Source: Dermacentor variabilis (Eukaryota > Arthropoda > Arachnida > Ixodida > Ixodidae). Taken from it: 64,000 nt of DNA. Position 1 is the first letter of the stretch. Each line of letters opens with the position of its first letter. The notes below the pieces were generated by a model. The model was not told where the DNA came from and ran no database searches. It saw only the letters and a program-made list of their open reading frames with translations. The translations under genes and the position numbers were made by a program. Location: positions 3,662,000 to 3,725,999 of the forward strand of contig NW_027460346.1 of assembly GCF_050947875.1 (NCBI RefSeq). The letters run 5' to 3'. Positions 32,741-44,842 of the stretch are shown here, one piece after another.

Positions 32741-33431
32741 CTCGTCCAAGCCAGGAGACGTCCTCGATCTTGAGATCGGAAGTGATGACGATGACTTTCT
32801 CGGTGAAGTTAAGTCCCCCGCGTGTTCAGCGAAACCCGCAGCCCAGCTTCCACAGCCGCCTTCGCTAAGCACAGCGGGTGCGGCGCGCCCGCTTGACGCA
32901 CCATCGCAGCCCGAGCCCACGGCTCAGCTTCAGGGGGATGGCAGCAGCGGCACCGCTTCGCCCTCGCCCGAGCACCGGGCGAGGAGAGCTGACGCAGATC
33001 GTCCCGGGCATCCGGACCTGCGGGATAAGTTAAATCTCATCAGGTGCCACCGACGACGGAAGTCCAAGCGCCGGCGATCGCGCTCCGGCGGCGATCTCCG
33101 CTCACAGCTCAGCGACCACCGAGAGCGCGCCGATCACGACGCCGACGAAGAGCCAAGAGCGCCAGCGGTGGGGGCCCCGTCGGGAAGGAGGCGAGCAGTG
33201 TTTAGGGGCGGTAGCAGGGCAGGAAACGGGAGTCGCAGAAACGGGCGCCAAGGATTCGCCCGTCGAAGAAAGGCCTACATAGACCTGGACCGCCCTGCGG
33301 AAGAAGACATGGACGACATCCTAGCTGCGGGGCCTCACCATGCGTTCACCGCTACTCATTACCGGCAAGTTGTGTTCCGCCAGAATCCCGGGAGCAGTGC
33401 ACCGGCTCCTTGCGCGCATGAAGGGCCGTGA
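32741..33431 (+). CDS. GC-rich open exon, acidic then Arg-rich protein (unknown family)
   Basis: The frame is open from just after an AG at 32739-32740 to TGA 33429-33431, about 230 codons in sequence far richer in GC than its surroundings. It starts SSSKPGDVLDLEIGSDDDDF, with an acidic cluster. A Pro/Ala/Gln-rich part, an RRRKSKRRRSRS stretch (likely nuclear localisation) and a GRRRAVFRGGSRAGNGSRR segment follow. It ends with DLDRPAEEDMDDIL and FTATHYRQVVFRQNP. A decayed homologue lies at 10173-10482 with the same offset from its acceptor. It could be the last exon of a nuclear or RNA-binding protein, or a gene of a mobile element. No upstream exon was found. Confidence 0.5.
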
Positions 33432-35833
33432 AAGACACATCTCAGTTTTCTTTTAATTTTACATGTACTGGAAACCGCCCGATTCTTGGCCACTCCCGAG
33501 TAGTGGCTATGCGCCAGTGCTTGGAAGACAGGACAAGACTTGGACAGTCCCACATAGTAGGTAGGAGCCTCATGCGTTATAGGAGACAGCACCAATAACC
33601 TCTCTAATACACCAAGGATATGAGAAGGCTGTTTTTTTCTCTAGGTAAGACAGCCTGTTTTGCTTTTCTTTTTAGATGCGCAGCGCACTTTGGGTGGCTG
33701 CATGCCCTTCAGTTTGCATGATTCAGGAGTGATAGAATATTTCTAGTACTCACTGGCGCCAACTGTTCGGTGCTCCTATTGGCGATAGAGTCATTGAAAG
33801 GTATCTGCAGAGCGCAACAAAACAAAGACACAAGAAGAAACGAAGACGAAGACAAGACATACAGTACACTGCAATTTAGGCAAAATCCCACTTTTGCTGC
33901 CCAAGAGTCTAAGCAGTTGGTTACTTTAGAAATGGTACGCTAATCTCAGGTAAGTTTTGAAAAGAACTCCGCTTAATTACATGATACTTTGTCACATAAC
34001 TTTATCGCACACGTCGCATTCGCGGCATCGAGGACAGCCGGTGTTGAAGCGAGACCGCACAGCAGCAATGCCGAGACTGTAGGGCACCACTTGCTGCATA
34101 TTGGTTCGAAAGGTTGCTTAGAAATGTAGTGGCGTTCCACTTACATTACCGGAAATCCATTCTGAGTCTGTTTCAGAAAGGACTGCGTCTACAGTAGGAT
34201 ACAACTTGGAAAAACAGCAGTTGGCAACCAAGGCACACGGACCGCGCGAAATTGTGTTACTCCGCCGACCGAACACAGAAGCAAACAAAAGTCGTCGTCA
34301 TGCGACCTTTTTTGAAATGGCGTCGTACTTGATGCCTCCGTAGCGTCTGCTGTCCTTGAGTCTTCATCGGCGGAAGCGATGAGGTGTGCAAGCGACATAG
34401 ATGAAGTGATGGAGTCTGACAATTTCAGTCTTCAAAAGTCTGCGGTACAGCTCGTTTTACTGCTGAGCCCGTTTTACTCGTGGAACTTCGCTGCCAACAG
34501 AAGTGAAGCTTGATAATAAATAGCTGCAGCGACGCAAGTGTTTTCTTTATATTTAATAAAAATTTGGCTTTCATCGTTTCACTATAGTAAACGAGTGAAA
34601 ACATATAAAATTACGAAATCGTAATTTTATTTTTGCGGCTACCGCCTTATTTAGATAACAAGGAAAATTTAAAGTACGAGCTATTTGCATCCTTGCGTAG
34701 TAACAGTGGCGGGCTTATGAGGGCGTGGGCGGGGCTTCATTGCAGACTTAAGATGTATCCGACTATGGTCATTAAACACCAGGAATACTAGGCTAAATGA
34801 TATTTTGGCTGGTGAAGGTTCATGCCAGGAGTGGACAAATTTGAGGGGTCATTTAGTAGCTTAATTAACTACTGTGCACCTAATTACGTTTTACTGATTT
34901 AAATGGTATGTCTGCAGTGCAGATTAGACATTTGTAACAAATGGTTAAACATCATTAACACGTCGCCACGAAGCCTTTTCTCCCGGTTCACGTGCGAAAT
35001 CTAAGCTGATCACATCATGAGCGTGCGTCATGAGCGCGTGTAATCACGTCATCTAGATTTACGTCACTTTGTTGACGCATCGGGATACGTGCTATCACGT
35101 GACATGCCAACCAGAGCGCCAAGCGGGTCTGCGCTTGCTTTGCTTGCGCTCGTTACCCGAAAGAAAAAAGAAACGAAGAATCATTGTTGCTTTTCGACAG
35201 CGAACGAAACTTCGCATTACTTTCGCCGCTATAGGTGTTCTAGCTTTATGGCATGGCTTTTTGTGCGTCACATAGCCTTAAAAGGCGTGGTTATGCGCAG
35301 TTGTTGTTTACTAGCGCGAACAAGGAAAACGGAAAAAAGACGTTTGCACAGCACAGAGCGATGTAGCTGAAATCTAGCGCTCTGTCCCGTCCCACCCTTC
35401 TTTCCGTTGGTGTTGTTTGCGCTAGTAACTACGTCACAGCAACTGTTCAACATTAACTTGCCCGAATCTTTGTGTTAATTACTTCGGTTATGCGCGCTCT
35501 TCACTTCGACGACTTCTGTATCCATCGCAAATTGAGAGGAACTCTTAACACCGATGTTTTTCAAATAAGGAGATATTATCAATTTTAAAAACTTAGTTCT
35601 TAAAATTTCACTTAGTGAATATTGCTGAAATAGCCTTCCGAACGATCAGTTTCTTTACCCTTGCCAAGAAAATGCATCACTGTGTCTTTTATTAATTAGA
35701 TGGCGTTGAAGTTGGAGCGCTGGTAGGTATACGTAGTGTCCCCCCCCCACACACAAAAATGGCATAATCAATCAATAACTGTGATATTGTCCAGAATTTT
35801 TTCTATTTCAATAGTTAGACACAGCTTGTCGCA
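33432..35833. other. Unassigned, no gene seen
   Basis: Contains possible polyadenylation signals (TTTAATAAAAATTT near 34552) and AT-rich stretches. ORFs are short and unrecognised. A C-run precedes the CA tract near 35741. Confidence 0.4.
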
Positions 35834-36099
<266 letters not shown>

Positions 36100-36870
36100 T
36101 GTCCAGACGTCATCACCGGACATCGGGAAGCCCATACACATTGTGTCCGCTGTATGACATCCTGCGCTATGTGAGTTGTGATTGAGCTATCATGACAAAT
36201 TCGTGAGTTTATTCATTTTATTCATTCATTCTAAGTGACGCTTTCTTTAGGAAGAGATTTTGGAACAATGTGTCTAATTCGAAGCATTGCACTCCTACCG
36301 GTATAACCGACGTTCCTACAGTATAAAATTGGGGTTTGCTGAGCATTTGGCAGAGCAGTGAAATGTGGCCCTGGTACAAACACACTACGTGATTCCAAAG
36401 GTCACTGAAGAAGCTGCAGACAAATGCTGGCTATCTGAAAGTTGCACCCATAGGTGTAAAGAATATTTATGCGCTTTCCTGTTGAATGAAGTTTCGTGTA
36501 GTAGAAAAAAAAACTATATTCTTGGAACGTAAACAGCCGATTGAAAACAGTCTGGTTAGAAAGCAATTGAAATTAGACTAATTAAATAAACACCGACTGA
36601 CTAGGTTTATTAAAGTGAACCTGACTTTTATGAATCCTTCCAGTTTATTCTTCAGGGTTGGGTTCAGGAAGCTGCGGCACATCATTACTGATCCGGCTTG
36701 AGACCCACGATGCCGTCCCGGCGGTTGACTGAGCCTGCTACGACAGGAGGCAGAAGCACTTCCGGTCTGTTTCCCTGACGACGGCAACGGAGCAGTACAA
36801 AGGAAGTGAAGGTATGCCACTGCGGTCTACTTTGGATTGTACAAGTACGAGAAATTGGCCAGAGGCGAGT
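36100..36870. other. Unassigned, no gene seen
   Basis: Lies between the CA tract and the LINE tail. Nothing recognised. Confidence 0.4.
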
Positions 36871-37252
36871 GATTTGATTTGATTTGATTTATTGATTTCC
36901 ATTTACACACACACACATACAGAGGAGTGGTAAATGGAAGTGGATGAGGGACAAAAGCCGTACAGACGCGGCTTGAGGTAACCTCAGACCCTTAGGTACA
37001 ATATGGCTGCATGGGGTAACACATCAAGCGCCATATAAATTACATTTATGTAGTGGGCATAAAATATTGCAGTTATACAATATATGAAAGAACAGTGAAA
37101 TATTTCCACAATAACAATGCAAAACACACTGCGGCATTGAAATAAATAAATGATATACTCTTGGTAACATAGACAAAAAAAGAGGAACATAACATACATT
37201 ATTAATCATTAACAAACGCGCTCTAAAGAGGTGAAAGCAATAGAGTTTTAAA
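36871..37252 (-). repeat. LINE 3' untranslated region with CAAAT-type tail
   Basis: On the minus strand the sequence after the RT frame ends in AATCAATAAATCAAATCAAATCAAATC (complement at 36871-36897), a short tandem-repeat tail characteristic of CR1-group LINEs. A CA run at 36906-36918 lies just inside. Confidence 0.75.
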
Positions 37253-39196
37253 TTATGACAGTGATAAATCCTGTAAATTAAAGCCTGCTCTGTCATATAA
37301 ATTCAGTAATCTTGGAAGGTTGGTACACAACATTTGACAACCGTAGTTAGTTGTAGAGCGCGGAACCTTCCAGACTTCAGGTGTACGAGTTGAATAACGG
37401 TATGAATTGACGGATAGATTTGCAAGTTCCACAAGTAAAGTACTGTTACGTTTAGCATTTAAGTAATACTCGCGTAATAGTCTGCAGTTATAGATGTTAT
37501 GGGCTGTCGCACTGTTGTATTTCTTGAACAGGTTTTCAGTATGGGCGGCAAACGGTACATTAGCGATGACACGTAATATTTTCTTCTTCATGCGAAATAA
37601 TTTACTCAAGTTACATTCAGTTGTGGTGCCCCATACAAGATGCCCATAATGTATGTGAGACACGAATAAGGCATTATAAATTAATAATTTTACAGAGACG
37701 GGTAAAGTATATCTGTATCGATTTAAAACACCTGTTATGCGGCTAAATTTTTGGAGTACAAAGCATACATTGTCGTCCCATTGCATGGTACTCGTGAAGT
37801 GTACCCCTAACACCTTTGCAGAAAGATTGAGTTCTATATTTGTGGATCTATACGCTAATGTTAGCTCTGGAGGAAGAAGACTCATGCCTTTGGTATGAAA
37901 AATTACGGCCTTTGTTTTCGCCGTATTTACTATTAGACAGTTCTCAGAGGACCAATAGGATAGGCTGCACAAGAAGTCATTTGCCATACTAATTAAATTG
38001 GTGCAAGAACCGGACGAGATGAAAACACTTGTGTCCTCTGCGTAAATTATAAATTTCGCCTTTTCGTAGATGGAAGTAATATCGTTAGCATATAAGTTAA
38101 ATAGCAACGGGCCCAAAATGCTACCCTGTGGGACGCCACAAAATATTTCTTTGGTTACCGATGTATTGTGGCCTACAGAAACAAACTGGCGTCTGTTATT
38201 AAGATAAGATTTTAATAATTGAAGTGGAATGCCTCTAATCCCATATTTCTCTAGTTTGTAGAATAAGATGTTGTGAATAATATGATCAAACGCCTGTGTA
38301 AAATCGACAAATATGACTATTGTTAATAGCTTATGTTGGAAGTTTTGCAATATAAATTCTTTTTGATCGAAAAGAGCTAATTCAGTCGACTTGTTTTTAC
38401 GGAAACCATATTGAGCATTTGAAATTATCTTGTACTTTTCACAGAACGAAGACAACTGACTTAGAAGAACTTTTTCAAGAACTTTTGAAAAAACAGAGAG
38501 GATCGAGATCGGGCGACAATTTTTTATATCTAATTTATTACCCTTTTTAAATAATACTACTACCTTAGCAACCTTCATATTTTCTGGAAATACGCCTGTG
38601 GAAATGCACGAATTATAAATATGTGTCAAAATAGGGGCTATATCATATATAACAAATTTTATAGGTTGAATCTGAAGACCATCGGCATCGCAGCTGCGAG
38701 ATGTTTTGAGTCTTAGGTATACAGAACATACATCCGAAGGCATGAGTGGCTGAAAAAATATTGTGTTTGCGTTTGGAGTAATGTGCACATAGTGCAGCAT
38801 GGGATGATTGAGGTCAACGTCTCTGTGTACAAAATAATCATTGAAGGCGTTTGCCAAATACTCCTTTACCAACAATCTACCGTTTAGACTAATTTGTTCA
38901 ATTGGATCACTCCTCTGATTTCTATTCATAAGAGCATTTAGTCTATTCCATAGTTTCTTTGAGTCATTCATACAAGACGAAAACATCTGCAGAAAATAAG
39001 CATCATGTACTTTCCGTAGCTCTTTGCTTAATTTGTTACGAAACATTTTAAATGTTTTTAAATCCAGAGGCTCTCGAGTTTTGATGAATTTAGCATATAG
39101 TTTGTCACGCTTCTTCATTTTTTTACAGAGAGCATTCATTAACCATGGCTTTCCTGTATGGAACGGTGGCGACCTGAAGGGGATGAGGCCCATCAT
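37253..39196 (-). CDS. LINE reverse transcriptase, 5'-truncated, altered active site
   Basis: A 647-codon uninterrupted frame. After an EN-RT linker (PWLMNALCKKMKKRDKLY) come the RT blocks: NCRPISILSVFSKVLEK, QYGFRKNKSTELAL, VDFTQAFDHI (catalytic D), GVPQGSILGPLLFNLY, then IYAEDTSVF. In the last, the family motif YADD reads YAED, because codon GAG at 38036-38038 replaces an Asp codon. LLIYNALFVSHIHYGHLVWG and a C-terminal domain follow. The layout matches CR1/Jockey-group elements. The endonuclease is missing; homology can be followed only to about 39240. Loss of a catalytic aspartate suggests an inactive enzyme despite the open frame. The Met at the ORF start is arbitrary. Confidence 0.85.
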   Translation of the reverse strand: MMGLIPFRSPPFHTGKPWLMNALCKKMKKRDKLYAKFIKTREPLDLKTFKMFRNKLSKELRKVHDAYFLQMFSSCMNDSKKLWNRLNALMNRNQRSDPIEQISLNGRLLVKEYLANAFNDYFVHRDVDLNHPMLHYVHITPNANTIFFQPLMPSDVCSVYLRLKTSRSCDADGLQIQPIKFVIYDIAPILTHIYNSCISTGVFPENMKVAKVVVLFKKGNKLDIKNCRPISILSVFSKVLEKVLLSQLSSFCEKYKIISNAQYGFRKNKSTELALFDQKEFILQNFQHKLLTIVIFVDFTQAFDHIIHNILFYKLEKYGIRGIPLQLLKSYLNNRRQFVSVGHNTSVTKEIFCGVPQGSILGPLLFNLYANDITSIYEKAKFIIYAEDTSVFISSGSCTNLISMANDFLCSLSYWSSENCLIVNTAKTKAVIFHTKGMSLLPPELTLAYRSTNIELNLSAKVLGVHFTSTMQWDDNVCFVLQKFSRITGVLNRYRYTLPVSVKLLIYNALFVSHIHYGHLVWGTTTECNLSKLFRMKKKILRVIANVPFAAHTENLFKKYNSATAHNIYNCRLLREYYLNAKRNSTLLVELANLSVNSYRYSTRTPEVWKVPRSTTNYGCQMLCTNLPRLLNLYDRAGFNLQDLSLS

Positions 39197-39377
39197 CTCT
39201 GATCAACTTGTGCGTGCGATGATGTGCTTGGCCAGTGTTGGATTTGGTCGCATTTCATATTCATAACTGTGAGTCTCTCTATAACCATCCGCCTTTTGCA
39301 AGTTTCACGTAGCCGTGCCCACGGCGAACAGAGCACGGTGCTTCATTAAAACTTCTTTCTGGGCGAGTTGGTGCATA

Positions 39378-39509
39378 CTTGACATAAAAATTGTAACAGC
39401 GCAAACACATGCAACCACAAAGTACCAAGGACGAGGCACAAGCGCTTGTGTCTCGTCATTGGTACTTTGTGGTTGCATGTGTTTCCGCTGTTACAATTTT
39501 TATGTCAAG
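39378..39509. repeat. Near-perfect foldback element (132 bp)
   Basis: CTTGACATAAAAATTGTAAC and GCAACCACAAAGTACCAA on the left are matched by TTGGTACTTTGTGGTTGC and GTTACAATTTTTATGTCAAG on the right. The loop is only a few bases and contains CAAGCGCTTG. Confidence 0.85.
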
Positions 39510-40590
39510 AGCACGGTGACGTGCGCGAGGATCCGCGGTTGTCAGAGGCATAATGAAACACCCTAACACTTTAGCTCTGGGCAAACTACGATTTTCCTTT
39601 GGAGACACACGTAAAGCGCAGAAATGCTTTCGTGAGGCAACGAATGGACCGAACGGAACTATCTTTGCAGCATATGATACGGAAAGTGAACTTCTAATGT
39701 TCTTAGTACGCATAATTTTGATGTAGGCCTCACGTTGTTCACAATAATTCCCGAAAATTGGTAAGTGTCTGAAAAGGGGAAAAAGGAAGATTACAAATCC
39801 ATATGGATTCACCAAAAGGAAACGTCACTGTTATGGGAAGTCGCCTAATAGAGTATTTAAAACACCGAAATTTATAATGAATTGACAGTGTAAGAGACAT
39901 TGTAGCAGTGTTCACGAGGTTTTCACTGGTATAGACCTATTACAGAGTAATGTATAATACACGAATCTTGTCTGCTTTAGATATCGTAATGGGTGTATTT
40001 GTACGATTGCGATACTAAATACTTAATACAGAGGTGCGGAGTCGAAAGCATGGTTTTTCAGTTTTCATTGATAATAAAATTTTCAACACATATTTGTAAG
40101 ACAGAATGATGGTGTACTTAACATATCTCCTTCCCATACGGTCGCTAAACTTCTTTTCCTGTATTTGCAACAGTCCTTATAAAAATATGTGCCGGGTTTG
40201 CGCAGAAAAACATTTCTACGTTCCTACGTATTTATTACTCACTGCCGCGCTAAATCTTGTTTTTAAGACGAATCTTTGCTCCAGAATACAGACGAAAACA
40301 AATTTGTATTCACCGGGTCGGACATGTTCTCCATTAATACTTTAGGAGATGTCGCACAGAAACGACATTTGTCACATGTATAGAGTTTTATATAGATTCA
40401 CTAATGCCAACGTGCAAAATAGCAAAGCTCCTTGTAGTTTGTTTGGAAACTAGTGCGAACTATGCATCTATGCAACTATATCAGCCGAGAACCTAAGAAA
40501 GTTCAAAGGGAGGCCTTCAGTCGGAATTGATGACAGAGAGCTGGGATAGTTGGATGGCATTCCATGAATTTCCAGCGCTTGTAAACGGGA
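39510..40590. other. Unassigned flank of the beta repeat
   Basis: AT-rich, no supported gene. A 119-codon minus frame (39456-39815) has no recognisable motif and overlaps the foldback. Confidence 0.4.
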
Positions 40591-40972
40591 AATACTGAGA
40601 GAAGAAAAGAGGACTGGACAGGGAGTACGCCGGTATTAAACTAATTTTACGGTCAGTAAATTACACCCACAGGTCACGCGGCAACGGACTTAAATCGTGG
40701 CCCATGTGTGAAGCCACTCGTCAGAGATGTGTCACGCACCAGTTGTGACGACACACATAATCGCACCTTTCAGCGTCAATTTGAAGGACGAAGTGCTGAC
40801 ACATTTGTCATACCTATTTATTCATGTTCTGGACTTCGATAATCAGTCTGCATTTTTAATCTATGTGCTTAACCAGAATTCGTGTGAACAGCGGCTGGCC
40901 ACAAATATTCAAGTGACAGTAAAACGTCTGAGTCAGCATAGCTTTCCACAACATATCATTGCCTCTGTGCTA

Positions 40973-41180
40973 CACTCTAAATACTAGGAAGGGTATCGCA
41001 GGAGTGAAGCGGCCGGTTCACTCTTCAAAGCGTCGTTTTACTCTCGCAAAATGTCGAGGAGAGTGAAATGCATTCTTCACTCTGTCACCAAGGAGAGAGT
41101 GAAATGTGCTTTTCACTCTCCCCTTCAGAGAGAGAGAGTAGAATGCCCGTTCTACTCTTGCGGCAATAGAGAACAAAACG
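40973..41180. repeat. Left subterminal repeat region of copy 2
   Basis: TTCACTC, TTTACTCTC, GAGAGTGAAATG, TTTTCACTCTCC, GAGAGAGAGTAGAATG and TTCTACTCTTGC form nested inverted pairs. Slightly better preserved than in copy 1. Confidence 0.65.
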
Positions 41181-43171
41181 TAGCGCAATCTTCTGCTTCA
41201 ACTGTAGGTGGCTGGCCCCGAACATGGCAATGTATCATTCATGCACGCTGAGCAAAGAACACATCGTTTTGCTTCTAAGAGAACAGGCCGCCGCAGTTCA
41301 AAGGAACGCGTAGCGAGCGCTCTACTTTTTCACTCGGAGTTGCTCCACCGCGCGCGCGCGCGCTCTAGATCGCGGAACAACACAGCACCGGAGAAAGGTG
41401 ATCCGTACAGCGAGCAGCACAGCAGCCGCGAAGGCCAGCCAAGGGAGATCGTATGTCAGCCATCTCGCGTCGCCACGAAAACACGACAGTCGTTCGTCAT
41501 GCCTTGGATATAACAGCAAATCCTCCACGGTAAGTGAATTCTAACTTAGGTGCACATTCTCCGTATATGTGACGCTATCGCCAGGAAGTCATCGCTGCGC
41601 TTAGCCGACGCGATTGACAAAGGACTAGGCATACGCGCTGTGTCTCTCGATGTCAATCGAAAAAGCCAGTCGTCGCGATAACTGCATGTCATTTTATCAC
41701 TTTGCCGTTGTCCGTAAGAGCTTTAAAGATCGCAAACGCTGCCAGAACTATGGTATGTTCAATAAGACGCCAGGCGAGAGGACGCTTAATATGGTTCGTT
41801 CACCAGCCCGTGATTCCGAGCCTATGCGGAGCGTGATTAGCGTGCGTTTTGTGTGTTTGAATTTATTCAGTTTGGCAGTCTACTGTGTATGGAACGCTGT
41901 TGAACTAAGGAATCACATAACAGAAGGCGTCATTTTGCTGGCAGCATGCTTTTTTTATAAATAAACCGCGTGCTTGACGGTGTCTCGCGCAGGGGGAATC
42001 TGCGACCACTGAAGTTACGTGCAGCACCAGTGCTAGTTAGAAACTTTGCCGCAGGCATTCAGCTGCATGCTGCAAGAGGTCAGTTGGGCGCGTTATCTTG
42101 AACTTAGTGAAAACGCATGAGGAATCCATGTTTTATGCTGAAAAAAGTATAAACCCCATATAAGCGATCTTGCGCGCGGCAGCTACAAGCGACGCGATGG
42201 AGATGGCTGTCGCGTTCGCTCGTCGCCTACAAGTCGTACTCCGTGCGAGCGACGATATTGAGCGACGCCTCCCCGGTGTTGCCGGCATGAGGGCTGCAAT
42301 CACGCGTGACGCGTGCTTTAGTAATTTACGTTGATGTATTTTACTAAAAAAGTAGCATAAAATATTTCCGGGGTCTTTCCGTAGGTTCTTATCCTTGCAC
42401 GTATAAAAATTGAATCATTTGCTCGTTCCGCGCTACAATCGGTAGTATTTGAGCGATGTACTATCGGCCAAAAAAGTTAACGGACCAGGACACAGGTGGC
42501 CGGAGCGGCTGCGGGGCCACACCGGGGCGCTGCTATCTCGCTCCGCGCGCTGACGGCGAGAGTGCCCCGAGTGACGCCAGCCTTCGCCCTCTCTCTCGCG
42601 CGGGTCCTTGTCACGCTTGATAAATTTCTAGTGCGCCGTTCGGTTGCTCTGCTACTGACGGTCGCGACGAAGTGGACTGTGCATCGCCGGTAGTTTTGCA
42701 CATGGCGCTGTCGAACAGTAGTGGACGGCCGCGGGGCATCAAACCGCGCCACTGAGACGGAACGAAGACTTGTTCTTAATGTTGTTTTGCTTATATTCAC
42801 CATACCTCTCATATTAGTGCATTTCGCTGGCGTCCACCGTTGCTCGACTTTAGGCAACACAACGCAAGCAGCCGCAACGGCGGCTACGGTGACGCGCGCT
42901 TGCAGGCGTCAAGATTTACTGCCGGCGCGGGTTCTCTGTCGATATTACTTGTCCGGCATTGTGTCCAGCAGTGGGTTTAGTAACTATAGCAGTGCGCCTC
43001 TACACACTGCTTTAATTCGCTTCTACAATACACAGTCCGTTATGAAACTTTCTTTACAAAAGTAGCGTCAGGAAGAGATGATTGGAAAGACTAATCGGAA
43101 AAGCAAGTCGCTCGTGAAAGTTTATTCACGGAAGAAGATAAAAAGTGGGGTTCCATGCGTTGAAGAGGTCC

Positions 43172-44522
43172 TCAATGGGATGGAAATTCGCCGTCGACCG
43201 CGATGACTTGGCCTACTCGCCTTGACATCGAGTCATAGAGCGCGGCCACTAGCTCCGGACGTCCGCGTAGTGCTTCCCACTCTTCCTCCACGGCATGCCA
43301 AAGCTGATCCGCTGTGCCACCACACAGGTGCCGGGAGGCAAGAGTCTTCTTCAACATTCCCCAAATGTTCTCGATGGGGTTAAGATCAGCCCCGTTAGGC
43401 GGCCACGGAAGCTGACGCACGGCGTAGCGCTCCAGAAGTGCGCTCACAGCGCGTGCTTTGTGCACAGGGCTGCGGTCGTGCTGGAACATGTAGCACCCGT
43501 CCCGGAATGGCCCGTCCTGCACGTATGGAATCAAGTGCTTGACGAGGAGTTCGCAGTACTTCGACCCGGTGAACGAGCTCTCAATCCGCACGAGTGGGCC
43601 AAGGCCGTCCTTCCTGATGGCGCCCCAAACACTAACCGAGCAGCGGCCGCTGCTGAGCACGCTGTGGATGTGGCCAGGGTCATATCTGGGCATATGAGAG
43701 AGCAGTGATTAACATATGTCGGGTACAAAACTTAACGCGCAGCCACCTCCCTCTGCTGTAGAAAAGAAAATAATGAAGGCTTAAATCTTACCCTAGCTGT
43801 CTAACATTCAGCTCGCTGATATGCAATGACGCAAAAGAAACACTTCGTAGTCAGTAGTGCACCTACGTCTAGTCATGCAGTAAGACGAGAAATGAGGCTG
43901 TACTGCATTCTTAAGGCTAGTATGCGTTGCAAACAATCCCTATTTTTCAGCACTGACTAGCTATGCGAACTTTACCCGCAACTTCCCTCAGCTGCAAGGA
44001 TGAGAGGTCGTACCTGCTGTTCAACGGACGCCACAGACGCTGCTGTTGGTCCCAGCGTGTGCTAAACGTTGACTCATCCGTGAAGATGACCTCCCGCCAC
44101 TCCTCTGCAGTCCATTGCTCGAACGCTCGGGCAAAATTCAGTCGCTCTTCCCTCTGCTTCGTCGTCAGGTGCAGCTTCTGAGCGGCAACGCAGTTCATGA
44201 GACCTGCCTCTCGCAGTCTGCTCCTGATAGTCTCGCTGCAGCAACTGAGATCGAGTGCGTCACGAATTTCCCTGGCGTTCAGAAAGGGGTCAACAACAGC
44301 GGCAGCAACTATCCGTTGGTCCTCTTCCAACGTTGTAAGCCTTGGCCGCCCACTGCGCTGAGCATCAGCAATTCTACCATATTCATCCCTATAGGCTTGA
44401 ATAATGCGGTTCACCAATGTTCTGCGCCTCCTGGTGCGGCGGCAGATTTCACGCTGAGGGACACCTTCTATGCTAAGCCGCACGATGCGCCTTCTCTCCT
44501 CGATCGGCACCCGAGATGGCAT
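43172..44522 (-). CDS. Tc1-family transposase (DD34E), two exons
   Basis: Exon 1 is 44522-44014 and exon 2 is 43685-43172, separated by a 328-bp intron with GT (44013-44012) and AG ends. Joining keeps the frame and yields 340 aa, the normal Tc1 length. The start was chosen at MPSRVPIEERRRIVRL because the upstream frame to 44825 is not Tc1-like. Residues 1-110 form the paired-like helix-turn-helix DNA-binding region with an RRTRRRR basic patch near 29-35. The catalytic triad is D149 (VIFTDEST), D240 (MFQHDRSP) and E275 (LNPIENIW), spaced 34 residues between the last two. GRPR at 58-61 is AT-hook-like. No stop or frameshift was seen, so it may be functional. It catalyses cut-and-paste transposition into TA. 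Confidence 0.88.
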
Positions 44523-44695
44523 TTTTGCGACGAATGCGACCGTTCTCGTTTTTAAACATTTCCTAGTCTTCCAGTGTCCAATGGCTGGACACAACCATAT
44601 CTGGATAGCAGCGCGCACTACAAAGCCCGTGGCCCACACCGTTCCAGAGAATAAAAATGAAATATTGAACGCCGGTGTTCTATTGGCGCCTTTGC

Positions 44696-44842
44696 TGTGG
44701 CACCGCGGATCAGCTGCATCATACCGTGAAGGAAGGGTTGGAAGCGCTGCGCGGACGACAGGAGCTAGTAGGAGCTCTGTGACTCGATGCCAAGGCAAGT
44801 AGGCTGTCATCGCGGTCGACGGCAACTTTTCATCCCGCTGAG
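44696..44842 (+). pseudogene. Mirrored C-terminal transposase fragment in the right arm
   Basis: On the plus strand GTADQLHHTVKEGLEALRG and RQELVGAL mirror the end of the transposase (GTADQLWHAVEEEWEALRG). A TGA follows where the parent has a Tyr codon. This shows the inverted arm once extended into coding sequence. Confidence 0.7.

Noticed and set aside
39456..39815. 119-codon minus ORF after the foldback
   Set aside because: No recognisable motif; its C-terminal part is the foldback arm.
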